Origin: Aquitalea palustris
Lineage (GTDB): Bacteria; Pseudomonadota; Gammaproteobacteria; Burkholderiales; Chromobacteriaceae
Length of the DNA: 64,000 nucleotides
Direction: 5' to 3'
NCBI RefSeq assembly: GCF_003693445.1
Contig: NZ_RFAR01000052.1
Span: 35,168-99,167, forward strand
The notes beneath the pieces were generated by a model. That model ran no database searches, had not been told where the DNA came from, and saw only the letters and a program-made list of their open reading frames with translations. Below are positions 19,191 to 28,316 of this stretch, piece after piece (position 1 is the first letter of the stretch; the number at the start of each line of letters is the position of its first letter). Position numbers and translations under genes: made by a program.

Positions 19191-20119
19191 TGTCACGTAC
19201 AAACGACTGGAATGACTGGTATCTGTTTAATTGCGTGGCGCAGCTGGGCAGCTTCAGCCGGGCGGCCGAACGACTGCAACTGCCGAAATCGACAGTCAGC
19301 ACCAGTCTGGCCCGCCTGGAACAAAAGCTGGGTAGCCGTTTGCTGGAACGCAGCACCCGCCGTCTGCGCCTGACTGAAGCTGGCTTTCGTTTGCTGGCAG
19401 AAATCAGCCCCTTGTTTGCCAGGCTGGAAGATGTAGCCGACCACTTGCAAGGCCAGACCGAAGCACCACTCAGCGGCACGCTGCGCATTGCCGCGCCATA
19501 CGAATTCGCCAGCCTGCATCTGAGTCCGGTGCTGTGCGACATCATGCAGGCACATCCGGGCCTGCATATCGAGGTGGACGTCATCAGCAATCAGACCGAC
19601 CCACTGAGCAGCGGACATGACCTGAGCTTTGTCATGACCAGCCAGCCCTTGCCCGACTCAAGTCAACTGGGCAAGCGCTTGTACACCCTGCAGCAGGGCC
19701 TGTTTGCGGCACCGTCCTTGCTGGCTGAACGCGGTCAGCCGCAACATCCATCAGCACTGGAGGCCTGGCCGCTGCTGGGCGCGGCCAGCGCCCTGCCCTG
19801 GCGCTTGCAACATGCCGATGGCAGGCAGTACGCACTGCAACAGGACTTGCACCTGCAAACAGCCAATGCCGGGCTGCGATTGCAAGCCGCCATTGCCGGA
19901 CGCGGGGTGTGCCTGGTGTCCTGCAATTTTTCCGCTACGGCGCTGGCGGCCGGACAGCTGCAACGCATCCTCACCGACTGGACACTGCCCCCGCTGAAAA
20001 CCTATGCGCTGGTGCCCAATCGCAGCTTGCTGCCCACCAAGACCCGACTGTTGCTCGATGGGCTGGAACAGCATTTTGCCGCAACAGAACGGCAAGCCGT
20101 TCAAGCCGGCAGCCGGTGA
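19190..20119 (+). CDS. LysR-family transcriptional regulator
   Basis: The 309-residue protein has an N-terminal winged helix-turn-helix (YLFNCVAQLGSFSRAAERLQLPKSTVSTSLARLEQKLGSRLLERSTRRLRLTEAG pattern, about residues 10-65) and a periplasmic-binding-like effector domain. It is closest in style to the AaeR/CrgA-like LTTR group. It is divergent from the MFS gene, which it probably regulates. No Shine-Dalgarno sequence is visible before ATG 19190, because an inverted repeat occupies that spot. Confidence 0.92.
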   Translation: MSRTNDWNDWYLFNCVAQLGSFSRAAERLQLPKSTVSTSLARLEQKLGSRLLERSTRRLRLTEAGFRLLAEISPLFARLEDVADHLQGQTEAPLSGTLRIAAPYEFASLHLSPVLCDIMQAHPGLHIEVDVISNQTDPLSSGHDLSFVMTSQPLPDSSQLGKRLYTLQQGLFAAPSLLAERGQPQHPSALEAWPLLGAASALPWRLQHADGRQYALQQDLHLQTANAGLRLQAAIAGRGVCLVSCNFSATALAAGQLQRILTDWTLPPLKTYALVPNRSLLPTKTRLLLDGLEQHFAATERQAVQAGSR

Positions 20120-20123
20120 CGGC

Positions 20124-20151
20124 AAGAAAAAAGGACGTCTCCCGACGTCCT
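20124..20151 (-). terminator. Terminator between LysR gene and LacI gene
   Basis: A perfect 8-bp stem AGGACGTC / GACGTCCT with a 4-base loop. On the minus strand it is followed by TTTTTT, about 25 bases after the LacI-family stop. Confidence 0.8.
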
Positions 20152-20176
20152 CCGTGGCGGTAGATGCGGCCTGCAA

Positions 20177-21196
20177 TCAGCGCGGCGCACCATCCTGCCC
20201 GGCATCCGCCGCCATGGTGTACGCGGTCGAACCACGGGCAATCAGCCGCCCGGACAGCACCACCTTGCGTGCGCTGCGTGCCGGGTCTTCCAGCCGTTCC
20301 AGCAGCATTTTCATGGCGGTGCGGCCGATGTCGTACACCGGCTGCTCGATTACCGTCAGGCCGGGGCCGGCCAGCTCGGTCCAGTTGTCATTGTCAAAAC
20401 CGGCCAGCGCCAGCTGTTGCGGAATGGCAATGCCAGCGGCACGGGCGCCGCGCAACATGCCCAGCAGCACCAGGCCATTGCTGGCGATCAGCGCCTGCGG
20501 CACGGCAGGCTCGGCCAGCCAGGCGCGCATGGCCTGCTCGGCGGCCTCCGGCGTGGGGGCAATAAAGCGCGCTTCGGCCTGCAAACCATGCCGCTGCATG
20601 GCTGCCAGCACCCCGGCATGGCGCTCGGCCCCGGTGGTACTGGTATTGCCAAACAAACCACCAATACGCTGATAGCCCTGCGCCAGCAGATGCTCCACCA
20701 GCAGGCTGGCCGCCTCGGCATTGTCCAGCACCACGGCATCCGCCTGTCCGGGTGGGGCGGCGCGATCGATCAGCACTACCGGAAAGCCCAGTTGCTGCGG
20801 GTCCAGCTTCTGCGCCGTGGCACGGGTGGGGGCAAAAATCACCCCGGTTACCCGCTCCTCCTGCATCAGCCGCAGATACATGGCTTCTTTTTGCGGGTTC
20901 TCGTCGGTATTGCACAGGATGACGCGCATGCCCACCGCGTAGGCCGCGTCTTCCACGGCACGGCTGACCGCGGTAAAGAAGGGGTTGCGGATGTCCGACA
21001 CAATCAGCCCGATGGTGTGGCTGTGCTGCGAGCGCAGCCGTCGCGCCGACAGATTGGGCAGATAGCCGGTGGCGGCCACGGCGGCTTCCACCTTCTTGCG
21101 CAGTTCATCGCTGACCGGGCCATCGCCCAGCGCACGTGACACCGTGGCTACCGAAACACCTGCGGCCAGGGCAACATCCTTGATGCGTACGGTCAT
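20177..21196 (-). CDS. LacI-family sugar regulator, probably of the fru operon
   Basis: The 339-residue protein has the LacI helix-turn-helix and hinge (MTVRIKDVALAAGVSVATVSRAL ... NLSARRLRSQHSHTIG, residues 1-65) and a sugar-binding core of the ribose-binding fold. I chose ATG 21196 because the family begins 2-4 residues before IKDVA; the frame runs on to 21238, but neither start has a good ribosome site. It is divergent from fruB across 240 bases, so it probably represses fruBKA in answer to fructose 1-phosphate, as FruR/Cra-like proteins do. The effector is inferred from position only. Confidence 0.88.
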   Translation of the reverse strand: MTVRIKDVALAAGVSVATVSRALGDGPVSDELRKKVEAAVAATGYLPNLSARRLRSQHSHTIGLIVSDIRNPFFTAVSRAVEDAAYAVGMRVILCNTDENPQKEAMYLRLMQEERVTGVIFAPTRATAQKLDPQQLGFPVVLIDRAAPPGQADAVVLDNAEAASLLVEHLLAQGYQRIGGLFGNTSTTGAERHAGVLAAMQRHGLQAEARFIAPTPEAAEQAMRAWLAEPAVPQALIASNGLVLLGMLRGARAAGIAIPQQLALAGFDNDNWTELAGPGLTVIEQPVYDIGRTAMKMLLERLEDPARSARKVVLSGRLIARGSTAYTMAADAGQDGAPR

Positions 21197-21320
21197 TTTG
21201 CAATCGTTTTCAGTCAGATTGTCGTGATCCTGCATCAAGTCAAAAAGCTTTGCAAGCCTTTAATTACAAGGATCATTAGCAAGTCAGATGTTGTTTGATC
21301 AAGATGATCTACGATCAATA

Positions 21321-21349
21321 TTGACAGGTGTTGTGTAATCGATTTCAAT
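21321..21349 (+). promoter_or_regulatory. Candidate fruB promoter with overlapping LacI-type operator
   Basis: A consensus -35 TTGACA (21321-21326) is followed 17 bases later by a weak -10 TTCAAT (21344-21349). Between and over the -10 lies the 14-base near-palindrome TGTAATCGATTTCA (21334-21347, one mismatch pair) with the central CG step usual for LacI-family operators. The placement would block RNA polymerase. The fruB start codon is at 21437. Confidence 0.5.
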
Positions 21350-21436
21350 GCCATCAACGCAACACCAGACAATAGCCAGCACCGCCCCTTTTTGGGTGCA
21401 ATGCAGCAAAATAACAGTACCAGGAGACCACTCCCG

Positions 21437-23941
21437 ATGTCGCACGACCTGATCCATCCGGAACTGATTTGCCTTGCCACGGCACCTGCCAGCAAGGAAG
21501 ACGCCATCCGCCAGGCCGGCCAGCTGCTGGCCCGCGCCGGCTGTATCGATGCCGCCTATATCGACAGCCTGCTGGCGCGTGAAGCCGTGGCCAACACCTT
21601 CCTGGGGCATGGCGTGTCCATTCCGCACGGTATGGTGGAAGACCGCCACCTGATCAAGCGTACCGGCATCGCCATCCTGCAGATTCCGCAGGGGCTGGAG
21701 TGGAACCCGGGTCAGGTCACCCACCTGCTGTTTGCCATTGCCGCCCAGTCGGACGAACACATCCAGCTGCTGCGTCGTCTTACCCGCCTGCTGCAGGACG
21801 AAACCCGCCTGCAGCAGCTGTTTGCCACCAGCGATCCGCAAGAGCTGATCGCCGCCCTGTCTGACAGCGCAGCGGCACCGGCGGCCCCTGCCGAACCGGC
21901 GGGCGATCTGGCAGAAAAATTTGAATGGGTGGTGGACTACCCCAACGGCCTGCACGCCCGTCCGGCCACCGCCTGGGTGGAAACCGCCCGTCAGTACGCC
22001 GCACAAGTGCAAGTGCGCCATGGCCACCATGTGGCCGATGGCAAGAACATGATTTCCCTGCTGCAACTTGGCCTGCAACGTGGCGACCGCCTGGTGGTAT
22101 CGGCCGAAGGCAACGATGCCAGCGCCCTGCTGCAAGCCCTGCAAGGCATGATGAGCCGCCTGACCGCCCAGGAACAGACCGACGCTGCACTGGCCGCACA
22201 AAAAGCCCAGGCCCAGCGCAGCGAACACAACTGGCAGCCGCCGGGCCACCCGCTGGAAGTGGCCGGCATCAGCGCCAGCCCCGGTCTGGCGATTGGGCAG
22301 GTACATGTGCTGACCCACGGCCTGCCGGCCATTCCCGATCACCCGCTGGCCCTGGCCGAAGCCGGTGACAAGCTGCATGTCGCACTGGCGGAAACCCGCG
22401 CCGAACTGGCCAAGCTGGCCGAAGACACCGCCCAGCGCCTGGGTAATGCCGAAGCCGCCATTTTCAAGGCGCAGGCCGAGCTGCTGAGCGATACCGACCT
22501 GATCACCCTGTCCTGCCAGCTGATGGTGGAAGGCCACGGCGTGGCCTGGTCCTGGCATCAGGCGGTGGAACGGCTGGCCGACCGGCTGGCTGCGCTGGGC
22601 AACCAGCTGCTGGCCGCCCGTGCGGCCGACCTGCGCGATGTAGGCCGCCGCGTGCTGGGCAAGATTGACCCCAGCCTGCAGGCCACCACCCTGGCCGAGC
22701 TGCCGGACAACTGCATTCTGCTGGCTAGCGATTTATCGCCGTCCGATACCGCCGGGCTGGATACCAACAAGGTGATTGGTCTGGCCACCGCCCAGGGCGG
22801 CCCCACTTCGCACACCGCCATTCTGGCGCGCACGCTGGGCCTGCCGGCACTGGTAGCTGGTGGCCCCGGCCTGCTTGGCGTCGCCAATGGCACCGCCGCC
22901 ATTCTGGATGGCCAGAGCGGCCGGCTCTACCTGAGCCCGAGCGAACTCGACCTCAAATCCGCCCGCGAGTGGATGGCACTGCAAAACGAACGCAAGGCAC
23001 GTGAGGAAGAACAGCGCAGCCTGCCGGCAGAAACCCGCGACGGCCACCGCGTGGAAGTGGCCGCCAACGTCAACCGTCCGGACCAGGTGGCTGCGGCCAT
23101 TGCCTCCGGCGCCGAAGGCGTGGGCCTGATGCGTACCGAATTCCTGTTCCTGGAACGTGACGACAGCCCGGATGAAGCAGAACAACTGGCTACCTATCAG
23201 GGCATGCTGCAGGCACTGGAAGGCCGCCCGCTGATCGTGCGTACGCTGGATATCGGCGGCGACAAGCAAGTGCCCTATCTGAACCTGCCGCATGAGGAAA
23301 ACCCCTTCCTCGGCATGCGTGGCGCCCGCCTGCTGCTGCGCCGCCGCGACCTGCTGGAACCACAACTGCGCGCACTGTACCGCGCCGCCCGTGGTGGTCA
23401 GCCGCTGTCCATCATGTTCCCGATGATTACCTCACTCAAGGAAATCACCCGCCTGAAGGGCCTGTGTGAAGGCATCCGCCGCGAGCTGGATGCGCCGGTG
23501 GTACCGATCGGCATCATGGTGGAAGTGCCTGCCGCCGCCACCCTGGCCGACAAGCTGGCTGAGCATGTGGACTTTTTCTCCATCGGCACCAACGACCTCA
23601 CCCAGTACGCTCTGGCCATCGACCGCCAGCATCCGGAACTGGCGGCAGAAGCCGACAGCCTGCACCCGGCCGTGCTGCGCCTGATCCACCAGACCGTACA
23701 GGGTGCAGCCCTGCATGGCCGCTGGGTGGGTGTGTGCGGCGGCATTGCCGGCGACCCCTTCGGTGCCGCCCTGCTCACCGGCCTGGGTGTCAACGAACTG
23801 TCGATGAGTCCGCGCGACGTCGCCAGCGTCAAGGCCCGCCTGCGCGGCAGCGACTTTGCCAAGCTGGCCGCACTGGCGCAGCAGGCACTGGATTGCGATA
23901 GCGCCGAAGAAGTCCGCGCCCTGCAGAGCCTGCTGTCATGA
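21437..23941 (+). CDS. fruB: Fructose PTS multiphosphoryl transfer protein (EIIA-HPr-EI)
   Basis: The 834-residue fusion runs EIIA-Fru (about 1-150; phospho-His64 in SIPHGM), HPr (about 160-250; phospho-His173 in NGLHARPA) and enzyme I (about 270-834; phospho-His459 in GGPTSHTAIL, PEP-binding MRTEFLF, catalytic C in VGVCGG). It carries phosphate from PEP to FruA with no need for separate general PTS proteins, as in Pseudomonas and related bacteria. ATG 21437 is preceded by AGGAG at 21422-21426. It overlaps fruK by 4 bases. Confidence 0.96.
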   Translation: MSHDLIHPELICLATAPASKEDAIRQAGQLLARAGCIDAAYIDSLLAREAVANTFLGHGVSIPHGMVEDRHLIKRTGIAILQIPQGLEWNPGQVTHLLFAIAAQSDEHIQLLRRLTRLLQDETRLQQLFATSDPQELIAALSDSAAAPAAPAEPAGDLAEKFEWVVDYPNGLHARPATAWVETARQYAAQVQVRHGHHVADGKNMISLLQLGLQRGDRLVVSAEGNDASALLQALQGMMSRLTAQEQTDAALAAQKAQAQRSEHNWQPPGHPLEVAGISASPGLAIGQVHVLTHGLPAIPDHPLALAEAGDKLHVALAETRAELAKLAEDTAQRLGNAEAAIFKAQAELLSDTDLITLSCQLMVEGHGVAWSWHQAVERLADRLAALGNQLLAARAADLRDVGRRVLGKIDPSLQATTLAELPDNCILLASDLSPSDTAGLDTNKVIGLATAQGGPTSHTAILARTLGLPALVAGGPGLLGVANGTAAILDGQSGRLYLSPSELDLKSAREWMALQNERKAREEEQRSLPAETRDGHRVEVAANVNRPDQVAAAIASGAEGVGLMRTEFLFLERDDSPDEAEQLATYQGMLQALEGRPLIVRTLDIGGDKQVPYLNLPHEENPFLGMRGARLLLRRRDLLEPQLRALYRAARGGQPLSIMFPMITSLKEITRLKGLCEGIRRELDAPVVPIGIMVEVPAAATLADKLAEHVDFFSIGTNDLTQYALAIDRQHPELAAEADSLHPAVLRLIHQTVQGAALHGRWVGVCGGIAGDPFGAALLTGLGVNELSMSPRDVASVKARLRGSDFAKLAALAQQALDCDSAEEVRALQSLLS

Positions 23942-24894
23942 ATAGCCCGCTGATCACCATCACCCTGAATCCGGCCATCGACCAGACCGTGTGCGTGCAG
24001 AATTTTCAGCCCGGTGCAGTCAACCTGGCGCTGTCCAGCAGCAGCAATGCCGGCGGCAAGGGCGTCAACGTTGCCAGCTGCCTGGCCGACTGGGGCTTGC
24101 CGGTGCTGGCCACCGGCCTGCTCGGCCGCAATAACAGCGAGGCTTTCGAAGCCCTGTTCAAGGACAAGGGCATTGCCGACCGCTTTATCCGCGTGGCGGG
24201 CGATACCCGCGTCAACATCAAGCTGTCTGATCTGGCCAATGCCAGCACCACCGACATCAACCTGCCCGGCCTGACGGTGGGCGAAGCCCAGTGGGAACGC
24301 CTGCTCACCCTGCTGGCGGCAGACATCAACCCCGGCAGCCAGATCGTGCTGGCCGGCAGCCTGCCGCAAGGGCTGGAGCCGGAGCGCCTGCCGGTGCTGA
24401 TCGGCAAGCTGCGCCAATGGGGCGCGCATGTGCTGCTGGACAGCAGCGGCCCGGCACTGGCCAGCGCACTGGCCGCGCCCCGCGCCAGCCTGCCGGACTG
24501 CATCAAGCCCAATCGCCACGAACTGGAGCAATGGGCGGGACGCCCCCTGCCCACCCTGGACGATGTCCTGGCCTGCGCCCGCCAGTTGCAACAGGCCGGC
24601 GTGGCCGAGGTGGTGGTGTCGCTCGGCGAGGAAGGCGCGCTGTTTGTGCTGGACGATGGCCCCGCCCTGCTGGCACGGCTGCCGGTACAGAACCCGCTCA
24701 GCACCGTCGGTGCTGGCGATGCCTTGGTAGCCGGCCTCAGTGCCGCACGCCACCAGCGCCTGGCCGGTGAAGACCGTGCGCGGCTGGCCGTGGCCTTTGC
24801 CACCGCCAAGCTGGCGCGTATCGGCCCGCACCTGCCGGCTCGCAGCGAGGTGGAAGGCTTGGCGCAGCAAGTGGATGTCCAGTTACTGCAATAA
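23938..24894 (+). CDS. fruK: 1-phosphofructokinase
   Basis: The 318-residue PfkB-family kinase has the N-terminal [10 protein letters not shown] start of FruK, the substrate loop with GGKGVNVA and the GAGDALVAG anion hole near residue 260. It converts fructose 1-phosphate made by FruA to fructose 1,6-bisphosphate. Its ATG overlaps the fruB stop (ATGA), so translation is coupled. It is the middle gene of fruBKA. Confidence 0.95.
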   Translation: MNSPLITITLNPAIDQTVCVQNFQPGAVNLALSSSSNAGGKGVNVASCLADWGLPVLATGLLGRNNSEAFEALFKDKGIADRFIRVAGDTRVNIKLSDLANASTTDINLPGLTVGEAQWERLLTLLAADINPGSQIVLAGSLPQGLEPERLPVLIGKLRQWGAHVLLDSSGPALASALAAPRASLPDCIKPNRHELEQWAGRPLPTLDDVLACARQLQQAGVAEVVVSLGEEGALFVLDDGPALLARLPVQNPLSTVGAGDALVAGLSAARHQRLAGEDRARLAVAFATAKLARIGPHLPARSEVEGLAQQVDVQLLQ

Positions 24895-24905
24895 ACCATC
24901 ATGCT

Positions 24906-24933
24906 GCGGGCGGGCAACGCTCACCCACCCCGC
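24906..24933 (+). promoter_or_regulatory. Intercistronic hairpin between fruK and fruA
   Basis: GCGGG-C-GGG can pair with CCC-AC-CCCGC in the 98-base gap. There is no U-tract, so termination is unlikely. It may stabilise or separate the fruBK and fruA parts of the message. AGGAGAAAG then precedes ATG 24993. Confidence 0.35.
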
Positions 24934-24992
24934 CACGCGGCAGATCATCAGCAAAGCAACAACAACAGGCAGACAAAACTAGGAGAAAGACA

Positions 24993-26702
24993 ATGGCAAA
25001 CCTGCTGGCAGTAATTGCAGCCCCAGACCGCAGCACCCAGGCCATGTTGGCTGGTGAAGCCTTGCGTCAGGCGGCAAGCAAGCTGAAACACAAGATCGAT
25101 GTGGAAATTCATACCGCACAGGGCGTGCAACAGCCGCTGAGCGCCAGCGCCATCGCCAGTGCCGATGCGGTGCTGCTGCTGGGTGAAGCAGCCGCGCAAG
25201 ACGTGCGCTTTGCCAACAGCCACACCCTGCTCAGCTCACTGGAAGCCGTACTGGCCGATGCTGAAGGCCAGCTCAAGGCCAGCCTGAACGCCCAGACCGC
25301 CAGCAGCGCGCTGCGCATTGTCGGCATTACCTCCTGCCCCACCGGCATCGCCCACACCTTCATGGCCGCCGAAGGCCTGAGCCAGGCAGCACAAAAGCTG
25401 GGCCACAGCATCCGCGTGGAAACCCAGGGTTCGGTCGGCGCACAGGACACCCTGACTGCCGATGAAATCCGTCTGGCCGATGTGGTGATCATCGCGGCGG
25501 ACACCCAGGTCGATCTGGCGCGTTTTGTTGGCAAACGCTTGTACTCCAGCGGCACCAAGCCGGCCATCAACGATGGCGAAAACCTGGTGCGTCGCGCCAT
25601 TGCCGAAGCCCAGCCGCACGCGACCAGCCAGGCCGCCGGCAGTACTGCGGCGGCCACGGCAGCAACAGCCAGCCAAAGCGAACAGCGCAGCGGGCCCTAC
25701 AAGCATCTGATGACTGGCGTGTCCTTCATGCTGCCCTTCGTCACTGCTGGCGGCATCATGATTGCGCTGGCTTTTGCGCTGGGCGGCATTTACGCCTTCG
25801 ACGATGCCCACAAGGGCACGCTGGCCTGGGCCTTGTTCCAGATTGGTGCCAAGTCGGCGTTTGCGCTGATGGTGCCGATTCTGGCTGGTTATATCTCCTA
25901 CTCCATCGCCAACCGTCCGGGCATTGCCCCCGGCATGGTGGGCGGCATGCTGGCCGCCAGCCTGGGCTCCGGCTTTCTCGGTGGTATTGCCGCCGGTTTC
26001 ATCGCCGGTTACGGCACTGACTGGCTGAACAAGAAAATCCAGCTGGGACGTAATCTGGACGGCCTGAAGCCGGTACTGATCCTGCCGGTGCTGGGCTCCC
26101 TGCTGGTGGGCCTGCTGATGATCTACGTCATCGGTACGCCGGTAGCCGCCCTGCTGGCGATGCTGACCGAAGCACTCAAGAGCATGCAGGGCAGCAGTGC
26201 CCTGCTGCTGGGTGCCATTCTGGGCGCGATGATGGCCTTTGACATGGGCGGCCCGGTGAACAAGGCAGCCTACGCCTTTGCCACCGGCCTGATCGCCAGC
26301 CAGGTCTACACCCCGATGGCCGCCGTGATGGCAGCCGGCATGACCCCGCCGCTGGGTATTGCCCTGGCCACCAAGCTGTTTGCCGACCGCTTTACCGCCG
26401 ACGAACGTGAAGCCGGCAAGGCCGCTGGCGTGCTGGGTATTTCCTTCATCAGCGAAGGGGCGATTCCCTTTGCCGCCCGTGATCCGCTACGGGTGATTCC
26501 GTCGCTGATGGTAGGCTCGGCGGTGACCGGTGCCATCTCCATGGCCATGGGCGTGGAACTGAAAGTACCGCACGGTGGCGTGTTCGTGCTGCCCATCCCC
26601 AATGCGGTGACCAATCTGGGATCCTACCTGGTGGCACTGGTGGTGGGTACGGTGCTGACCGCCGTGATGCTGCGCGTGCTGAAAAAACCGCTGGCACAGT
26701 AA
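24993..26702 (+). CDS. fruA: Fructose-specific PTS enzyme IIB'BC
   Basis: The 569-residue protein contains a degenerate IIB' domain (about 1-95, no cysteine), an active IIB domain (about 105-200; phospho-Cys115 in [19 protein letters not shown]), an Ala/Thr/Gln-rich linker (about 205-230) and a IIC channel with about 8-9 membrane helices ([21 protein letters not shown] onward). It imports fructose as fructose 1-phosphate at the inner membrane. It is the last gene of fruBKA and ends before a hairpin plus strong terminator. Confidence 0.95.
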   Translation: MANLLAVIAAPDRSTQAMLAGEALRQAASKLKHKIDVEIHTAQGVQQPLSASAIASADAVLLLGEAAAQDVRFANSHTLLSSLEAVLADAEGQLKASLNAQTASSALRIVGITSCPTGIAHTFMAAEGLSQAAQKLGHSIRVETQGSVGAQDTLTADEIRLADVVIIAADTQVDLARFVGKRLYSSGTKPAINDGENLVRRAIAEAQPHATSQAAGSTAAATAATASQSEQRSGPYKHLMTGVSFMLPFVTAGGIMIALAFALGGIYAFDDAHKGTLAWALFQIGAKSAFALMVPILAGYISYSIANRPGIAPGMVGGMLAASLGSGFLGGIAAGFIAGYGTDWLNKKIQLGRNLDGLKPVLILPVLGSLLVGLLMIYVIGTPVAALLAMLTEALKSMQGSSALLLGAILGAMMAFDMGGPVNKAAYAFATGLIASQVYTPMAAVMAAGMTPPLGIALATKLFADRFTADEREAGKAAGVLGISFISEGAIPFAARDPLRVIPSLMVGSAVTGAISMAMGVELKVPHGGVFVLPIPNAVTNLGSYLVALVVGTVLTAVMLRVLKKPLAQ

Positions 26703-26710
26703 GCCATAGC

Positions 26711-26790
26711 CGGACCAGCAGCCCAGATCTGCTGGCCGGTAAACCGTTTCTCTCTCTCGGGCCAACTCCTTTGTGGGTTGGCATTTTTTT
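26711..26790 (+). terminator. fruA 3' region: stable hairpin plus intrinsic terminator
   Basis: The first hairpin pairs CCGG-a-CCAGCAG (26711-26722) with CTGCTGG-CCGG (26730-26740). A pyrimidine-rich linker (TTTCTCTCTCTC) leads to the terminator GCCAAC (26761-26766) / GTTGGC (26777-26782), then seven T (26784-26790). The block TCTCGGGCCAAC...GGGTTGGCATTTTTTT recurs almost unchanged at 30803-30839 after the beta-glucosidase. The order hairpin - U/C-rich single strand - terminator with a long U-tail also fits an Hfq-binding 3'UTR small RNA, which is speculation. Confidence 0.75.
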
Positions 26791-26941
26791 GCCCGGCACA
26801 TGGAAACGGCATCTTAAAAAAACGGAAATTTCCAGAACGGAATGGCCAGAGCACCGCATGGCAGCGCTGCTATGGTAGAGCCCATTCCCGCCGTGGCAGG
26901 CAAGCTTGCGCCAAGCCCGGCTTACTCTGGAGAACCACCAC

Positions 26942-28315
26942 ATGTCTGCCCCTGCCCTGTCCGCCGCCGATGTCAAACTGGGCCTGCGTGAAAAAGTAGC
27001 CTATGGACTGGGCGACATGGCGTCCAATCTGTCGTTTGGTGCCGTGTCGCTGTTCCTGCTGTTTTTCTATACCAATATCTTTGGCCTGAGTGCTGGCGAA
27101 GCCAGCCTGATCTTCCTGATCGCCCGCATCATCGACGCGCTGTTCAACATCCTGCTGGGCTACGCCATCGACAAGACCCACAGCCGCCACGGCAAGCTGC
27201 GGCCCTATCTCTTGTATGGTGCGCTGCCACTGGGTGTACTGACCGTACTGTGCTTCAGCACCCCGGACACCAGTTACAAGTTTGCCTATGCCCTGGTCAG
27301 CTACACCGTGTACTGCCTGGCCTACACCACGGTGAACACCCCCTATTCGGCCATGAACAATATGCTGACCCAGCACGCCATGTCGCGCTCCTCGCTGTCG
27401 GTCTATCGCATGGTGTTTGCCACCATGGGCTACTTTGTGGTGTCGGTGTATGCCGACCAGCTGATTCGCCGCTTTGCCGATCCGCGCACCGGCTACCAGC
27501 TCACCATTGCCCTGTTCGCTGTGCTGGCCACCCTGCTGTTCTATGCCTGCTTTGCCATGACCAAGGAGCGCATCCACCAGCACAAGGACGAAGCACCCAG
27601 CCTGCGCCAGATGGTGCAGGCTATCACCGGCAACCTGCCCTTGTTCCACCTGTCCATGTTCACCGTGTTTACCTATATCGCCTACAGCGTGTGGATGGCC
27701 GCCGCCATTTACTACATCAACTATGTCCTGCGCGATGAAGCCTATACCGCCAGCTTTTTCGCCCTCCAGACCATAGCCAATGTCGCCGGCACCATCGCCT
27801 CGGAACAACTGATCGCCCGCTTCGGCAAAAAAAGACTGACCCTGCTCACCCTGGCTGCCGGCGCCTTGGCACTGGCCTACCAGTACTGGCTGGCGGGTGA
27901 CAGCCGACTGGCCATCATGGCCTGCGTCTGCCTATACAGCGCTGCCATGGGCAGCATCTTCGTCTGCATGTACGCCATGGTGGCCGACACGGTGGAATAC
28001 GCCGAATGGAAGCACCATGTGCGTACCGAGGGTGCCATCTACGGCTATTTCAACTTCATCACCAAGGTGGCCATGGCCATTGCCGGCGGGCTGGCCGGGC
28101 TGATCCTGCAGTATGCCGGTTACGACGCCGCCCATATCACGCCGCGGGCGCAAGACTGGATCGCCCTGATGATGACCCTGATCCCCGCCGCCATGTTTGT
28201 ACTCGCCCTGCTGTTCATGCTGCTCTACCAGCTGGACGAAGACAGCTATCTGCGCATGGTGGGCCAGATCGAGGCACGCAAGCAACACGCCGGCACCCCG
28301 GTACAGGAGTCCTGA
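26942..28315 (+). CDS. Glycoside/sugar:cation symporter (GPH family, MFS fold)
   Basis: The 457-residue protein with 12 predicted helices begins LREKVAYGLGDMASNLSFGAVSLFLLFFYTN, the signature of the glycoside-pentoside-hexuronide family (MelB, XylP, YicJ). It also has the loop GYAIDKTHSRHGKLRPYLLYGALP with the cation-site aspartates. It imports a glycoside with H+ or Na+. I start at ATG 26942 after CTGGAGA (26927-26933). It lies 1 base before the beta-glucosidase gene, so the imported sugar is most likely a beta-glucoside. Confidence 0.9.
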   Translation: MSAPALSAADVKLGLREKVAYGLGDMASNLSFGAVSLFLLFFYTNIFGLSAGEASLIFLIARIIDALFNILLGYAIDKTHSRHGKLRPYLLYGALPLGVLTVLCFSTPDTSYKFAYALVSYTVYCLAYTTVNTPYSAMNNMLTQHAMSRSSLSVYRMVFATMGYFVVSVYADQLIRRFADPRTGYQLTIALFAVLATLLFYACFAMTKERIHQHKDEAPSLRQMVQAITGNLPLFHLSMFTVFTYIAYSVWMAAAIYYINYVLRDEAYTASFFALQTIANVAGTIASEQLIARFGKKRLTLLTLAAGALALAYQYWLAGDSRLAIMACVCLYSAAMGSIFVCMYAMVADTVEYAEWKHHVRTEGAIYGYFNFITKVAMAIAGGLAGLILQYAGYDAAHITPRAQDWIALMMTLIPAAMFVLALLFMLLYQLDEDSYLRMVGQIEARKQHAGTPVQES

Positions 28316-28316
28316 A

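Noticed and set aside
21299..22558. A 419-codon minus-strand frame opposite fruB, and a similar 452-codon frame opposite ugd (8214-9572)
   Set aside because: Gly/His/Gln-rich translations without family resemblance, running antisense to well-supported genes. This is a typical artefact of high GC at third positions.
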